From Callaeas wilsoni (taxonomy: Eukaryota > Chordata > Aves > Passeriformes > Callaeidae): a stretch of 64,000 nucleotides of DNA. Under the pieces are notes generated by a model, which saw only the letters and a program-made list of their open reading frames with translations, did no database searches and was not told the origin of the DNA. How positions within the stretch are numbered: the stretch's first letter is position 1; each line of letters starts with the position of its first letter. Shown in pieces: positions 11,211-23,426 of this stretch. The stretch is from contig VWPU01009723.1 of assembly GCA_013398955.1 (NCBI GenBank), forward strand, positions 62,001-126,000, in the 5' to 3' direction. The translations under genes were made by a program, and so were the position numbers.

Positions 11211-14200
11211 AGGATGGACCCCTCCCTGGGCTGAGGGGCTTACACTGTGCCACCTATGGCTGGTTGCCTCAGCAAGGCAGGGACTGGGTAAGCAGCATGA
11301 AATAGAGGTGATAAGCTATCAATTGTCATCATTCTTAATTCAGATTGTGAAGGGGCTGCCCTTTCATCTTCCCTGCCGTGAGAAAGCTTTCACAACCTCT
11401 CTTCAATTCACCGTATTTAGTGATGAATTAAAAATGGAAATGGAAAGAATTTGCTGAGGCTCTCAAGATGAATGATTGTTTCATGTGTTAGCTCTCCTCT
11501 TTCAGCCATGCTCTCCCTTTTATTGCTACTTACTGCTGGAGTGAGGTAGGTCAGGAAATCCCACAGCTGGAGGGGAGACCTCAGGTGTGGTGTCACAGCA
11601 TGTGAACCCAGGGCAGCTGGCACAACTTTGGGCTTTCATGGATGCAGCTACAGAGCTGTTTCCTTCCCTCTTTTAATCTGGGTAATTTTCTCAGCTCTCT
11701 GTTCTCTGTATACAAAGATATTTTTGGAATTAAGTTCATGAAATGTTTTTTCCTTGGTGATTGATAGATAAATATCACAAGCTTCTGAGCAAATAAATTC
11801 TCCCCTCCTGCTTTCCCTGCTCAGCAGTCACCCAGAGGACTCATGCTGCTGCATTAATCTGTATGCAAGCAATCAGGTTGGTAATCTGTGCCAATAAAGG
11901 GATTTATGGTCTCTGAGAGCACAGAGGCTACATTCAATCTTGCTGACAGCACTAGGGTATGCCCCATTTAGTTGTCGGAAGGCAGCAGGGTGTTTTTTCC
12001 TTGCTGACTCTAAAGTGATTTCTGTGACCTAAAGGACATGAGTGTGAGGAGGACTAAGGACTTTTAAAGCCCTTAGCACAGAATCTGTTTTGGAGTGCAG
12101 AAGGTGTCTCTAACACCTGCATGAAACTAATAACGATAGTCCTTTATGTCCCCAAAACTAATCTTAAATTATGATCTGATGTACTTGCTGTTCTTGTCTA
12201 TTCTCTTCTGACCTCTGCCTGTTATACCTTGCTCTCACGGTTGCCTCTGCCATTAGCTGGTTCCCCAACCCGGTTTCAGTCATGTCCTTAGCCTTTCAGC
12301 CTTCCAGCTTTTTTTTTTAAATTACAAATATTATTTATTAATTTTACTTCATTATTTGGTCACAAATCTACCAAGAGCCACAGACTGTTTCTGAAGGATG
12401 AGGGGAAGGCAATTGAGCAAAGCCAGGCTCACATCAGCTGTCCTGCCGTTGTTGTGTGGAGGGGTCTGCACTGCTATAGCAAAACTGCGAGGCTGGGAGC
12501 ATCCAAAGGGGAGCAGGATTTGGGACAGGACCTTCTTAGCCTCTGCCTCAGCTACCTATGGTGGCTCCTTGTTCAGCTTTGGGCTTAAATAAGTCCCTGT
12601 GTCTCACAGAGGGATCTCAGCTGCTCAGCCTGGATGTGAAGGGGTTCCTTTAGGCCCTGCAGTGTTTGCTGCTGGTTTGGTTCTCCAAGGAGCCCAGACC
12701 CCATTTACATTTGGGATATGGGTAAGGAACCCCTCCTCTTAATGCCGTGTCCAAAGATGTGGTTTCTGCTTTTTTGGCTGCCCTGGAAATATAATTTTAA
12801 CAGAAGTACAAGCTTGCACAGGAAATATTTTATTTCTCCACACTTGTTAAACTGGTATTTAAGCTGCTAAAACTTTGCCTATAGCTATTTCAGGTTCATT
12901 AGATCTGGGGCGTGACTTTCAGCTACCTTAAAGTGTTGTGTTAAGTATCGACCTGCTGTGATTGTTGCACTGAAGCTGGGTTACACTAGTTTATTATTTG
13001 GAAGAAACTGGGAAGGTCTCTCTATGCCCTGTGACAGATCCCACGAGGAGATGGTAGGATAGTCAAGACTGAAGAGATGTCTCAACTCAGTGGGGTCAGG
13101 AGGACCATCTACGTAACATCTGTGTCACTGGGGGCAGCTTCCTTCAACAGTGGACTTAGTACAGTGTCAAGTGACATTGTGTGTTGCAAATCCAAATTTA
13201 ATCCAGATGACATTTTGGTGACATTTAAATGAAAACAGTTCACTGCTTTTAAGAGATTGAAGGTGTCAGAATGCTCTTGGAGTGACCAAACTGTCTAGAA
13301 AGGCGGGAAAAGCTGTGTCTGAGAAGGACAAGTCAAAGTAGAAAGAGAGGGGGATGTTTTTTCTTTTTCCTGTCAGCAGCAGGGATGTGGGAGTCCAGCC
13401 TCATGGGAAGCTCTTGTAGAGATCTGTTATTCCATGCAATTTCACCCGTAATCATTTTGTCCAACACATAAATCCTAACATCCCCTTATACTGCATTACT
13501 GGAGTACCTGCTTCACAGACTCCTTGGTGTGAAAACACAACCAAACTGAGCAACAAGAATAAAATCTCTAGAATTTCCTTGACGTCATCCCTTCATGCTT
13601 CATCCTGTGCAGGATGTAGGTCCTGCAAGCTTTGCCTCCTTCTTCAGCACACAATCACTCCCTTCTCCCTTGGACATTTTTATTAAAACTACCAGGAAGC
13701 CCCATGGTTGGGACAGAGCCCTCACATGTCTATAAACAGTTTAAGAAAAATGAAATGCAAAGGTTAGCAAGAGGCTTACAGAGACTTCCTTAAACAGGTG
13801 GCCATGTCATGGTTTCTTATTAAATAAATAGAGCTAGTCTGGAAATCATCCAAGAGAAAAAGAGGTGTTGACATTCTCATTTTCATTGCTGCAATTCAAG
13901 TTTTAACTGTTTCTTATCACTGAAAAATATGATTATGTGCTTTTTGAGCATTAGTGACAGCACAGTGTCATTAAGTAGACTTTCCGTCCAGCACTTCCTG
14001 GGGCGAGTGTTGGGACAGACCTGTGCCTTTTCCATCTGGGAAACAGCTGAGGGAAGAGATTCCCCATGCAGTGTTAGTTCAACAGGAATGAAAGATCAGG
14101 TTCTGGAAGATGTCTGACAAAGCCAAAGATCTCAAAGCATTTGAGCTTTCACACCTCTAGGAAGAGGGATGAAAATGGAACTTTCCAGTACAGGCAGCAT

Positions 14201-17200
14201 ATAAACCCAGGGCAGACAGACTACCTGGGACAACGGCTTCATCACTGGAGTGGGGAGAGATGTCTATTAGAAATAAAATAAGCCACTCCAGAGAGGCAGA
14301 GGCGTTGCTAATGGCCCAAAGCTAAGGCAATGATTAACACAGCATTCATTTTATTTGCACTTTATTCTATTCTTTTAAAGCTATATGGGGAACAAAAACT
14401 TCTGGGGTCAGAATGAGGCGCAGATTTTCAGTACCATGCTCAGTTGAATGGATGCATAAATCCCATTAGCAGTAATGGAAATCAGTTGTCTAAGCAAAGT
14501 AATTGAAATTGTGTGCTGAATTTGCTTTCTTCCACAGTAGTAGGTCTGAATCCTGCTTCTTGGGTTGCTGTTGGTAAATAAAATGTGTTTTGTTGCTACC
14601 AGAACTATAAAGGAAATGTCGTCTTCCAGATTTGAAGGTTAGTGCAGGTCTACAGCTGCAAAGTCATCAGGACTTTTTGAAAAGGTCATTTGCGTGAGGA
14701 AGGTGGGGACAGGGGGATGCTGCCATAGGGGAGGTGCCAGGCTGTGTGTGGACAGGTGTGTGTGGAGCATCAGCTGGTGTCCAAGAAATTGTATTTACAT
14801 GGATCATCTTTGTTTCTTGCTGAGGCAGGATTACACGTTTCCCTGTGTTTTCTAAAAAACTGCCATTGTGTTGTCCTGCTGTGATTAAGGACATGAGCCT
14901 CCAGGCTAGGCATAAAATTGCTCCGGGCCAAGAATGGCTAATTTTTAAAAATTTTAACTAGATTTAACCGGCCACCTTCTTCTTTTGGTAAAACCAGTTC
15001 TTCCCTGAGGGCTACTTTGAATTTATTCTCAGCTTCTAGTGGGATTTTAATGTGGGCCAGGCTTATGTAAGTAAAGGAGGACAGAAGTGAGAGATCAGCA
15101 GAGCCTTTACTGACCCCAGATATTTTCCCCCAGTGAAACAGCAGCAGAGGAGTTTCCCAGCAGGTGACAGGCTTTGACGACCATCGAGTCATGCATTTTT
15201 GCTCAGTAATTTGCAATTTTTCCCTGCACCTACCCCCTGGAGTACCAGGGGGAAGAATGCCCATCACTTCAGGAGGGATGCACTTAGCTGGAATGTGAGA
15301 GTCAGTAAAATACATGGTGTTGATGCCCCAGGATAGGACAATGCTGATTTGTCACAACTTCTGCTGGATGAATAAATCATTAATGTGGGTTTTTTTCCCA
15401 AAAGCTGAAAGGATGGTGTGTCATGCAGCTCCGGCGGTCTGGAGGCATGTTCAGTTCTGTCCATCAGCCCTTCTGCAAATGAGAAGGAGCAGTGTTGATT
15501 AGGACAGGCTTATTATTCCTGCTGTGCTAACACTCACATGAATAGCAAATACAATCCTAGTGGATCAAGAAGTTACTGTGAAGGTTGCAATTCAGACATT
15601 TGGGTATGGGTGGGAAATTTTTTACCTTTTTTCCCTAGTTTATAAACCTGGAAATGAGACTCTAGTACGAATATGTGTAGGAGTTAACACTCCTTGTCAG
15701 ATCATATTCTGCAGAAGCATGTAGGGCAAGATCATGTTTTGCAAGCTTGAAGGAATTCAGTGTTAGTGATCCAGAGATGAAACAACCACCCAGATGACAA
15801 TATTGGTTAGGTGAAGGTAGAGAAGAGTGTGTGCATTGAGTTTATCCTGAAAGTTTGCAGGATTCAGGCACAGTTTGACTGTAAGAACCCAGGAAGTGCA
15901 CAAAGTGCTATGTTATGACCAATTAGAAGGGTGACTGGTCCCAGTGGGCCTCTGCGTCTTCAGGGAAAAGGAAAGGAGGCATCCAAGCAGGCTTGGCAAG
16001 GAGAGAATCCATACGGCCCTTTGTCCAACACGTCTCTAGGAAGAGAAGCCAGTCAGGCAACACTCTACAGAAGTTCCTGCATTGGCAGCACAGATGGCAG
16101 AGGCTGATGAATGTCCTTTTTCTGCGGAAGGATTGGATCAAGTACCAGGCTTTGTAAACACGTTGTCTTCATTTCAGATCTAATGTGGTTCTTTGGCCTG
16201 GAGTTCACAGACCTAATGAGGCTACTGCTACCTGCCAGCTGTTGGTGTCTCTCTGTGTATCTCCTTATTGCTGGGAAATCAAGAGTGACTTGCCTGAACT
16301 CACCTTGCAGTGTGAGTGGGTTTATAATGTTACAACTGCTTCTTGTGGTTTATCAGTTAATGGTCTTTCAATTAACATTGATCTACATTGATGTATCCAT
16401 AGTGCTGACTTCAGACCATATTGTCCTGCAAAACCAGCAGGCATAAAGTCACTCACTTGATTAAAAAGCCATACAGAAGCATGTTGAACCAACAGGGTCA
16501 TCTCTATCAGCCAGAGCTGAGAGTTTCACAGCAGAGTTATCTTGATGAGGCATTCAGTTATGTTATAATCTTAATGCTTTTGTCTTTGCATGGCATATTA
16601 GCCTTTCTTTGATATTGCTTGGGTTCATGCAAGGTTATGATTTCAAGTCCATCTGCTTATTCTGGCCATCTATTTTCTTCCAGTCCTCTGGAACACCCAT
16701 AGCATTCCATTTGTCAGAAGTCAACACTGAAATATGCTAGTGGGTGTCAGGAAAAATGGAATAAAAACTGTTGCCTTGTGGTTTCTCTCTCCAGCCACAT
16801 TATTTTGCTGTGAGATCCAGAAATTATCAGGTGCAGTAAAAAGTGCTGTTTTCAAAGTCTTATTTTACAGACCCTTGTGCAAAGAGAGATCTTCAGAGGC
16901 TCATGAACTTCACAGCTCTCTCTTGATTTGGGGCATTAGTGATCAATGCCAATGTCAACTTTCTCAAGGGATTTTTTTTAAGCTTTTATTTTTCTGGCAA
17001 CTCTGGCTTATCAACTTTATAAGGGTGCTTGTGTTCCAAGTTTCACACTTCTTTTCAATGGATGAATGTTATTTCTTCACAGCAGCCTGTAGCTGAGTGT
17101 AGGAGATTTTTTAGATTATTAATTTCAGGGAAGACTTTGACTCAGGTGTGGTAGGTAAGGAGACAGTTACCGTCATTTGGTTGTCCAGAGATTTATTTAG

Positions 17201-17703
17201 GCTGAGACACTGGCATAAGTTTGACCATAACTAGGTGGTAATAGGTCAGGAGTGAACTTGCCTCCCTTGTGCAGGCCCCTCGTAAAAAATATATCTGCCT
17301 TGGCCATACTGGTCAAGCTCTTCAGGAATCCCAAGCTGGCCCTGTGTATACAGCTGTAAACAACAAAATAACTGAGTGTGCCTAGGAGGCAAATAAGTTA
17401 TTGCCTGGCTCACCCCAAGTAGTCAAGACCTTCTGTGCCCTCAGCACTTGTGTTGTTTTGCTATAGCTGCATTGAGGGTAGAGAATGTACAGCAGTGGGG
17501 AATGGCTGAACCCAAAGGACTCTCTGTACCTTACTAAAAATAGCTCATTTATTAAAAAACCCTGTATTTTTGCAGTTCTGTTAGGGGAATGATAGGACAA
17601 CTTGACCAAATATACTTAAAATGTGGGCTTTGGGATGGTGGTCAAGGATAAAAGGCACGTTGTTTCTGGCTGCAGTGGATCCAAAAGAACACTTGGCATA
17701 AGT

Positions 17704-18228
17704 AATCATAGAATCACAGAGTGGCTTGTGTTTGAAGGCACCTTAAAGATCATATAGTTCCACACTCCTTGCCATGGGCAGGGACACTTTCCACCAGACC
17801 AAACCCATGTTTCTCCAATTTAGAAACAAGGATGTTGTGCAGGAAAGTGTCAAACACTTCGCACAAGTCCAGGTAGATGTCAGCTGCTCTTCCTTTGCCC
17901 ACCAGTGCTGTAACCCCATCCTAGAAGGCCACCACATTTGTCAGGCATGATTTGCCATTAGTGAAGCTGTGTTGGCTGTCACCAACCACCTCCTTATTTT
18001 CCATGTGCCTCAGCACAGAAAGGAGCATCTGCTCCACGATCTTGAGGCACACCAAGGTGACACTGACTGTTCCTGTAGTTCCCTGTGTCTTTTTTTTTAC
18101 CTTTTTAAAAATGTGGGTTATGTTTCCTGTTTTATAAGGAGTGGGAACTTTAGTGGAGTGCCACAACGTCTCAAATATGATGGATAGTGGCTTAGTCACT
18201 CCCTCTGCCAGTTCTTTCAGAGCCTGTG
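17704..18228 (-). mobile_element. CR1 LINE, internally deleted: RT fragment joined to 3' tail
   Basis: Read on the minus strand, the left part encodes reverse transcriptase of CR1 ORF2. It contains the equivalent of KELADGVTKPLSIIFE, GNITxIFKK, LRHMENKEVVGDSQHSF and GKSCLTN, then [10 protein letters not shown], which is the RT motif A region with its aspartates kept. Just after VAF the frame has a TAG (17921-17923), then continues in the same frame to KLEKHGF. At about 17800-17806 the RT sequence stops and the last ~100 bases of the CR1 3' tail follow, ending in the octamer-like repeat at 17704-17720. The rest of ORF2, including the SGVPQGSVL and FADD motifs and the HWNRLPR C-terminus, is absent. 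The copy is non-functional. The structure implies an internal deletion or template jump, not plain 5' truncation. Confidence 0.92.
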
Positions 18229-21200
18229 AATATGTTCTCAGCTAAATGAATGCAGAGGACAGATTGTGCAATTACTTATCTCTAGGAGGGACAGAATTGG
18301 AGAATGAGTGTGATTTATAAACATGGAGGGGAGAATTATTTTGATATTAAAAGCTGAGAAATCAAACACCAAATTACAGAACTAAGATCAATTTAATTAT
18401 TCTTTTCAGTACTTAGAACATCTTGGAGAGGTTTGTCTTCATTTCTATATTCATTTAATAATTTGCATAGCAGAACACAAGCTAGAGGTGTTTATGGAAC
18501 CCACAGATATAGTAAATTATAAGGCAATGCCAATTTATCTTGATTAAATCAATAAGAAGTCTACGTACAAAAGATGAAACTTTGCTTCTGGCACTGTCCT
18601 TTAGTATTCTGATTTGAACTGAAACGTGTTGGCTGAAAAAACAGCCCTGAATATTTCACAGGTCTGTAAAAGGCTGTTGAGCTCCAGCCCCATTTCTCCC
18701 TTTGGCTTTCTATTTTGAACAAGGCTGAATTTCAGTGCAAGGTACTAAATATGTGTGGTATCTGTGCACACTCAGGGAAATTGCCTCTATATTTTCTTAT
18801 GCATGAAAAGGAAGTTAATTGCATTGCCAGTTGCTTCATTTGACCTTTTTAAAGGATAAACACAGTCCATTGTGGTTCATGCTACAGAGTGAATCAGGAT
18901 TTTTATGAATGTGAACAAGACATCTTAGTCACTTAAGAATGAAGGTTAGCATTTCTCAAACCCATTGAAGAATATGGGAGTGTTTTCAAAGCTCAAAATT
19001 TAAAAGCTGCAATTAAAATATTGTCCTCTATGTATTTTTTTAAATCTGTCCTTCCCCCACCCCTTCCTCAACTCTAAAAAGAACGAGAAAATAAAATAAC
19101 AACGCGGTAGTTCTTTCAGTGTGAACCCTTGTCCCTAATGCAGGCATGATTTAATGCTTATTGTTTCTTATGCCAACTTAATTATTCTAACTTTTGGCAT
19201 GTCCAGAGTGTGAAGTCAGTCCAGATTAAAAATGCCTTTTCATTTCTAAAAGGGTGTGTGATTTATGTGTTCTGCAATGACTAGCAGAGCTGGGCTCAGG
19301 TAGGGGGAGAGGTAAAATAAGGATACACTCTCAGCAGACAGCTGTTGCTCTAAGGTGAGGTTACTTGTCCAAGTCAGGAGATGAGGGGACCTGAAGCTGC
19401 TTGGTGCTCTTAGTATAGGAGAAAATTTTGGAGTCTTAATGAAATGACTGTGAGAAGTATTAACTTATGTGGAGGATTTCTGTTGTGTCTTTTAAGCAGT
19501 GTCCTAGGTAGCTGCACATACGAATTATTTTGACTTCACTTCTCCACAATCCTGCCTACACACTTAATGTGGTGCATTGCAAGTAGGTGCTAATGGCAAC
19601 ATGTGAGAAGCCTTTGCAGGAATGGCTTCTGAACGCTGCAGCTAAACAAAATGCCCCAAATTAATATAACTATTATTTTTCTGTAGAGGAGAGGCATTGC
19701 AGCAAGCAGGTTTTTACAGATAACCTCCAGCTCTCTGCAGACACAGAATCACTTTTGTGGGCGTTCTCATCTGAAGGTATTAAGTCCTGTTTGAGAATTG
19801 CTTTCTGCACGGAGTAAATCCCTTGTTTAACCAAATGCCAAAAATGTCAAAATATTTTAGGGGAAAAAATAAATCTAAGAGCTTTTTAGTTAAGGTTAAG
19901 GATAAACTTTTCAGGCGTGCCTAAAGGAAGATGCTGTGGTTTTGATTTACCAAGGTGCTTAACTGGTTAAACTGGGGAGGAAGGGAGGGCAAGTGAGAGT
20001 TACAGAAATGCAAGGGTACCTCCTTCTCCTGGCAGTCACACTCGCTAGGATTTTTGACTTTTTCCTGTCATTCTTACTAAGCGCTGCTGCGACCCTTGAG
20101 GGAATTAAATACTTTTTGCATAAGCAGCCCAAAGCTACACAGGCACAGTAACAAATTTAGCCAGATAGGCGGCTTCTCCTGAGAACAGCCTCCTACAGCT
20201 TGTCTCAGCAGTAGTATTTGCTGAGGGATATCTTGGTGGGTGAAGTTCACAGGCATAGTCCTACACTTTGTGTAGCTTGGATTCTGCTCAGATGGCTTTC
20301 TCCTGGTTGTTTGTTTCTTTGGAAGTGTGTTGGGTTTTGTTTTTCGCTCTGCAGACAACTCCGTGTGCCATGGGAAATCACTGCATGAAGACGTTTCTGC
20401 AAAGCCAAGTGCAGTAGTTCCTACAGTTGTTTCTCACTTGAGTAATACTTTCAATGCCCATGAAAGCATTGGTGTTCCACGCAGATACTTTATATAGGTG
20501 TCCTGTATCGTCTGGTGGGAGGTAATTTCGCCCACTAGATAGTACTTCATGTTTAAAAGTGCTGATCTCTAGAATGCTGCCTACCAAGCAAGTGAGCAGG
20601 AGTGGAGAGCTGCTTGAGATAGCAAGGTATATCCATGCCATCTACAGGTAGAAGAATGAAGCTGGGAATGTGCAACTTTGGCATCTCCCATGCTGTCCAG
20701 GTTTGCTCTCCTGGATCCTGCTGCTGTGGCAATGAGCTCTGCCGTGCAGGGAGAGGCAAGGGCAGCGCTCTGGGGACAGACCCCCATCCATCCTTCTTTG
20801 GCAGGGGCAGCAGGGAGCCAGCAATTTTGTGGTATGTGGCCGAGACTCCTGTGTAATTGAGAGCAGCTGTGACATTTGTGTCCCTCTGTCACCTTCAGAA
20901 GACATGAGCGGTGCCCAGTTGTGGGGGCTGTGGTGCTCCTCAGTGGTACAGAAGAGCTTGAAGAAAGTCATCTCTAAACAGGCTGCTGAAAGAGGGTGCT
21001 CATAAAATCCCTGTGGTCAAGGGGACAATGTGAAGGTGTTTTATCAGTAGGGAAGGGGCCGGAGGAAGTCAGTGGAGCCCAACAATTTGTCAGGGAAGAG
21101 AGAAGTTTTTAATTGACTGTCAAATCATAATCTTGGAAACTTGAGGAGAGGAGGCATCAGCATGTCTGTCAGCACAGATAGGCATCAATCTTCCCTGGCT

Positions 21201-23325
21201 AGACAGCAACATGATTACTTCTGGAAAAATGTCAACAACTTGCAAGTGCAGTAAGCTGATTTGGCCTGTCTCAAATGAAGGGAGGAGGTGGGATGCACCT
21301 CGTCCCCTCATTTATTGAAGCTGTTTCATTTAAATAGATTGTTTACAGCTATTTTTAATTAGGAGCAATTTAAACCTGTACCTCTATTTTGAAAGATTTA
21401 GTTTCATTTTTTTATGCCCTATTCCAAAATAAGGGCAAACTGAGGACAAACTGCCATTTTCTTTCCATGTTTCTTAATGTTTTTGTGATTTCCTTCATCT
21501 TAGCCTAGGAGATCCTAGCAAAAGGTATGGAGTGGTTGACAGGAAATATTACTAAATAGCTTAAATTTTATCAGCAAAAAAAAAATTTTCTTAAGTTATC
21601 AGGAAAATTTTACTTAGGAACAGTTTAGTATCCACAAAATATTTGGCCAGTCAGCAGTCCTACACATCCCGTGGTGGGACCTCATCTCCTGAGCAGCATT
21701 CAGTGCTGCTGACGGAGCACCTGAGCTGGTCACCTGTCCCCCTTTGCAGGGAGTTGATGTGTCAGCCAATGCTAGTAGTTTTGGTTGACCACAGCTGTTG
21801 GGTTTAGCTTTGGGTTTCTTTTGCACCCTACTTGTTATGCTCCAGATAAACTACAGCGTTCTTTTGAAAGGGAAAATGCACTGAGCTGTTGAAAAACTTT
21901 GGACAGACAAGATCAGAGATGTAATGTCCAGTTACTGTGTGATATGATGAGATTTCTACTGTTGTCATTCTGCCTGAGGACAGTTTTCTGCTACTGGAAT
22001 GCAACTATTGATGAGCATGGTCTCTGCTCTCTTCGCTTCAGTTATGCAATCCCTTCTTGGTTTTGGAGCACCTGTGTGTTTCCCTGCGTGATGGCAAGGG
22101 CCATGGGAATGAGGTGCATTTTGTAAATGAGGTTATGCCAAGACACTGTGATTTATGACCATAATATCACAGTCTCAACTTCTTTGCACAACTTATCCTA
22201 ATGGCATTTACTGTTATGTGGGAACTTTAGATTACAGCTAGATTTGTATTAATTGCATTTCCTTCTTACATGCCTGGACCAAATTTTGATAGTTGCTTTG
22301 CAGGAGTTTAGGGAAGGCAATCAACAACACCATGGTCTGTTGTACAGCACATTTCAAACAATTAATATGACATTTTCTGAATTAAAAATAACTAGTAGCA
22401 TAAATGATCAAAGTGGTTTGTCAAAGAAGAAGCATCCGCGCTGACTGAAAAACTTTGAAGGCACCAGCCCATTAACGCTCATTAAATCGATGATTTATGG
22501 GGCTGTGCTGGAGAGCAGGCTTCGTGGGCGCTCTCCAAACACCTTGGGGTATGTAAATTTTATCCCCGAGGTGCTGACAATCTGTTAAAAAGCCCTTTGG
22601 TGTATGTTACCTACTTTATCCCCAGCTGTTCTGCTTTTGGAAGTGCAGCACACTGTCTGGAGGCTCCTGTGTGTGCAGGCGCTGTGTCCAGAGAGGATGT
22701 GAGTGTGAGCACGGGGCTGACTCTGACACTCCGAACTGCGGGCTCCAGCAGGCAACTTCTGGTTATTCAAGCACAAGACTTCGATTGTCTTCCCAGTTAC
22801 TGATGGAAGGAGGAGATGAATGGCTGGAGACAGCAACAGTCAGTGATGGAAGGATTTAGCAGAGGACCTCAGGCAGCCAGCAAATACCTGGTACAGAAAG
22901 TAATAGAAAAACAGAGCTTTAGCCCCAAAGCTCTATGTTGCACCATTAAGACATTTTTATTCTATCTTCTCAGCTCTGTCTCCACTGCCTAAAAATTCCT
23001 ACTGGCCCTTTTAAATTTAAGCAAATTAAGGGCACACACTGAACTACTTGTTATTAATATCTCAGCACGATTTTCTAATTCCCAATTCATACTTGAAATG
23101 GATTAAAACTGCTAATCCTTGACAAGGCAGCAAAATTTGATGCTAATTTATTGATGTGCTCTTTTAAGAAACTTTGAGTTTCTTGTCTATAAATTAAATT
23201 TAAACAGAGCATCCAAGGCCCTTTCCAAGTTGGAGAGGAGAGAGCGGAGCTCTGTGTGCTCACCCACCGCGTCCTTGAGCTTGGCGTGTGGTGTGGCTGG
23301 GGAGGGGTTGCCTTTGTTCCTAGAA
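18229..23325. other. Unique non-coding DNA, no gene seen
   Basis: The sequence is AT-leaning with short frames and no recognisable transposon, RNA gene or protein domain. Open stretches near 20.6-20.9 kb exist on both strands at once, which argues for locally GC-rich, stop-poor sequence and not for a gene. Nothing further can be supported. Confidence 0.55.
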
Positions 23326-23426
23326 GGATGTGTGTGTGCCGTGTTAGCTGTCCCTAAAGGGATGTGTGTGTGCCGTGTTAGCTGTCCCTAAAAGGATGTG
23401 TGTGTGCCGTGTTAGCTGTCCTTTAA
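23326..23426. repeat. Minisatellite, 34-bp unit x 3
   Basis: Three head-to-tail copies of a 34-base unit begin at 23326, 23360 and 23394. Each carries GGATGTGTGTGTGCCGTG, then TTAGCTGTCC. The first two differ at one base at the unit end, and the third diverges in its last few bases. No spacers separate the units, so this is a tandem repeat and not a CRISPR array. Near-identity of the copies suggests recent expansion or homogenisation. Copy number is likely to vary between individuals. Confidence 0.95.

Larger units (their letters stand above)
9853..17703. other. Unique non-coding DNA with scattered simple repeats
   Basis: No gene or further CR1 is recognisable. The longest open frame (10626-11093, plus, 155 codons, opening with GTG rather than ATG) has no domain I recognise and is within chance expectation for this much sequence. 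An A-rich tract (10200-10252) and a G-quadruplex motif (11186-11210) are listed separately. The remainder is AT-leaning and unremarkable. Confidence 0.55.

Noticed and set aside
22600..22860. Cys-rich open segment with moderate CpG
   Set aside because: Both strands are open, no family is recognised and no paired splice sites fit the frame.
23326..23426. Possible CRISPR-like direct repeats
   Set aside because: The units abut without spacers and the host is clearly a vertebrate; this is a minisatellite.
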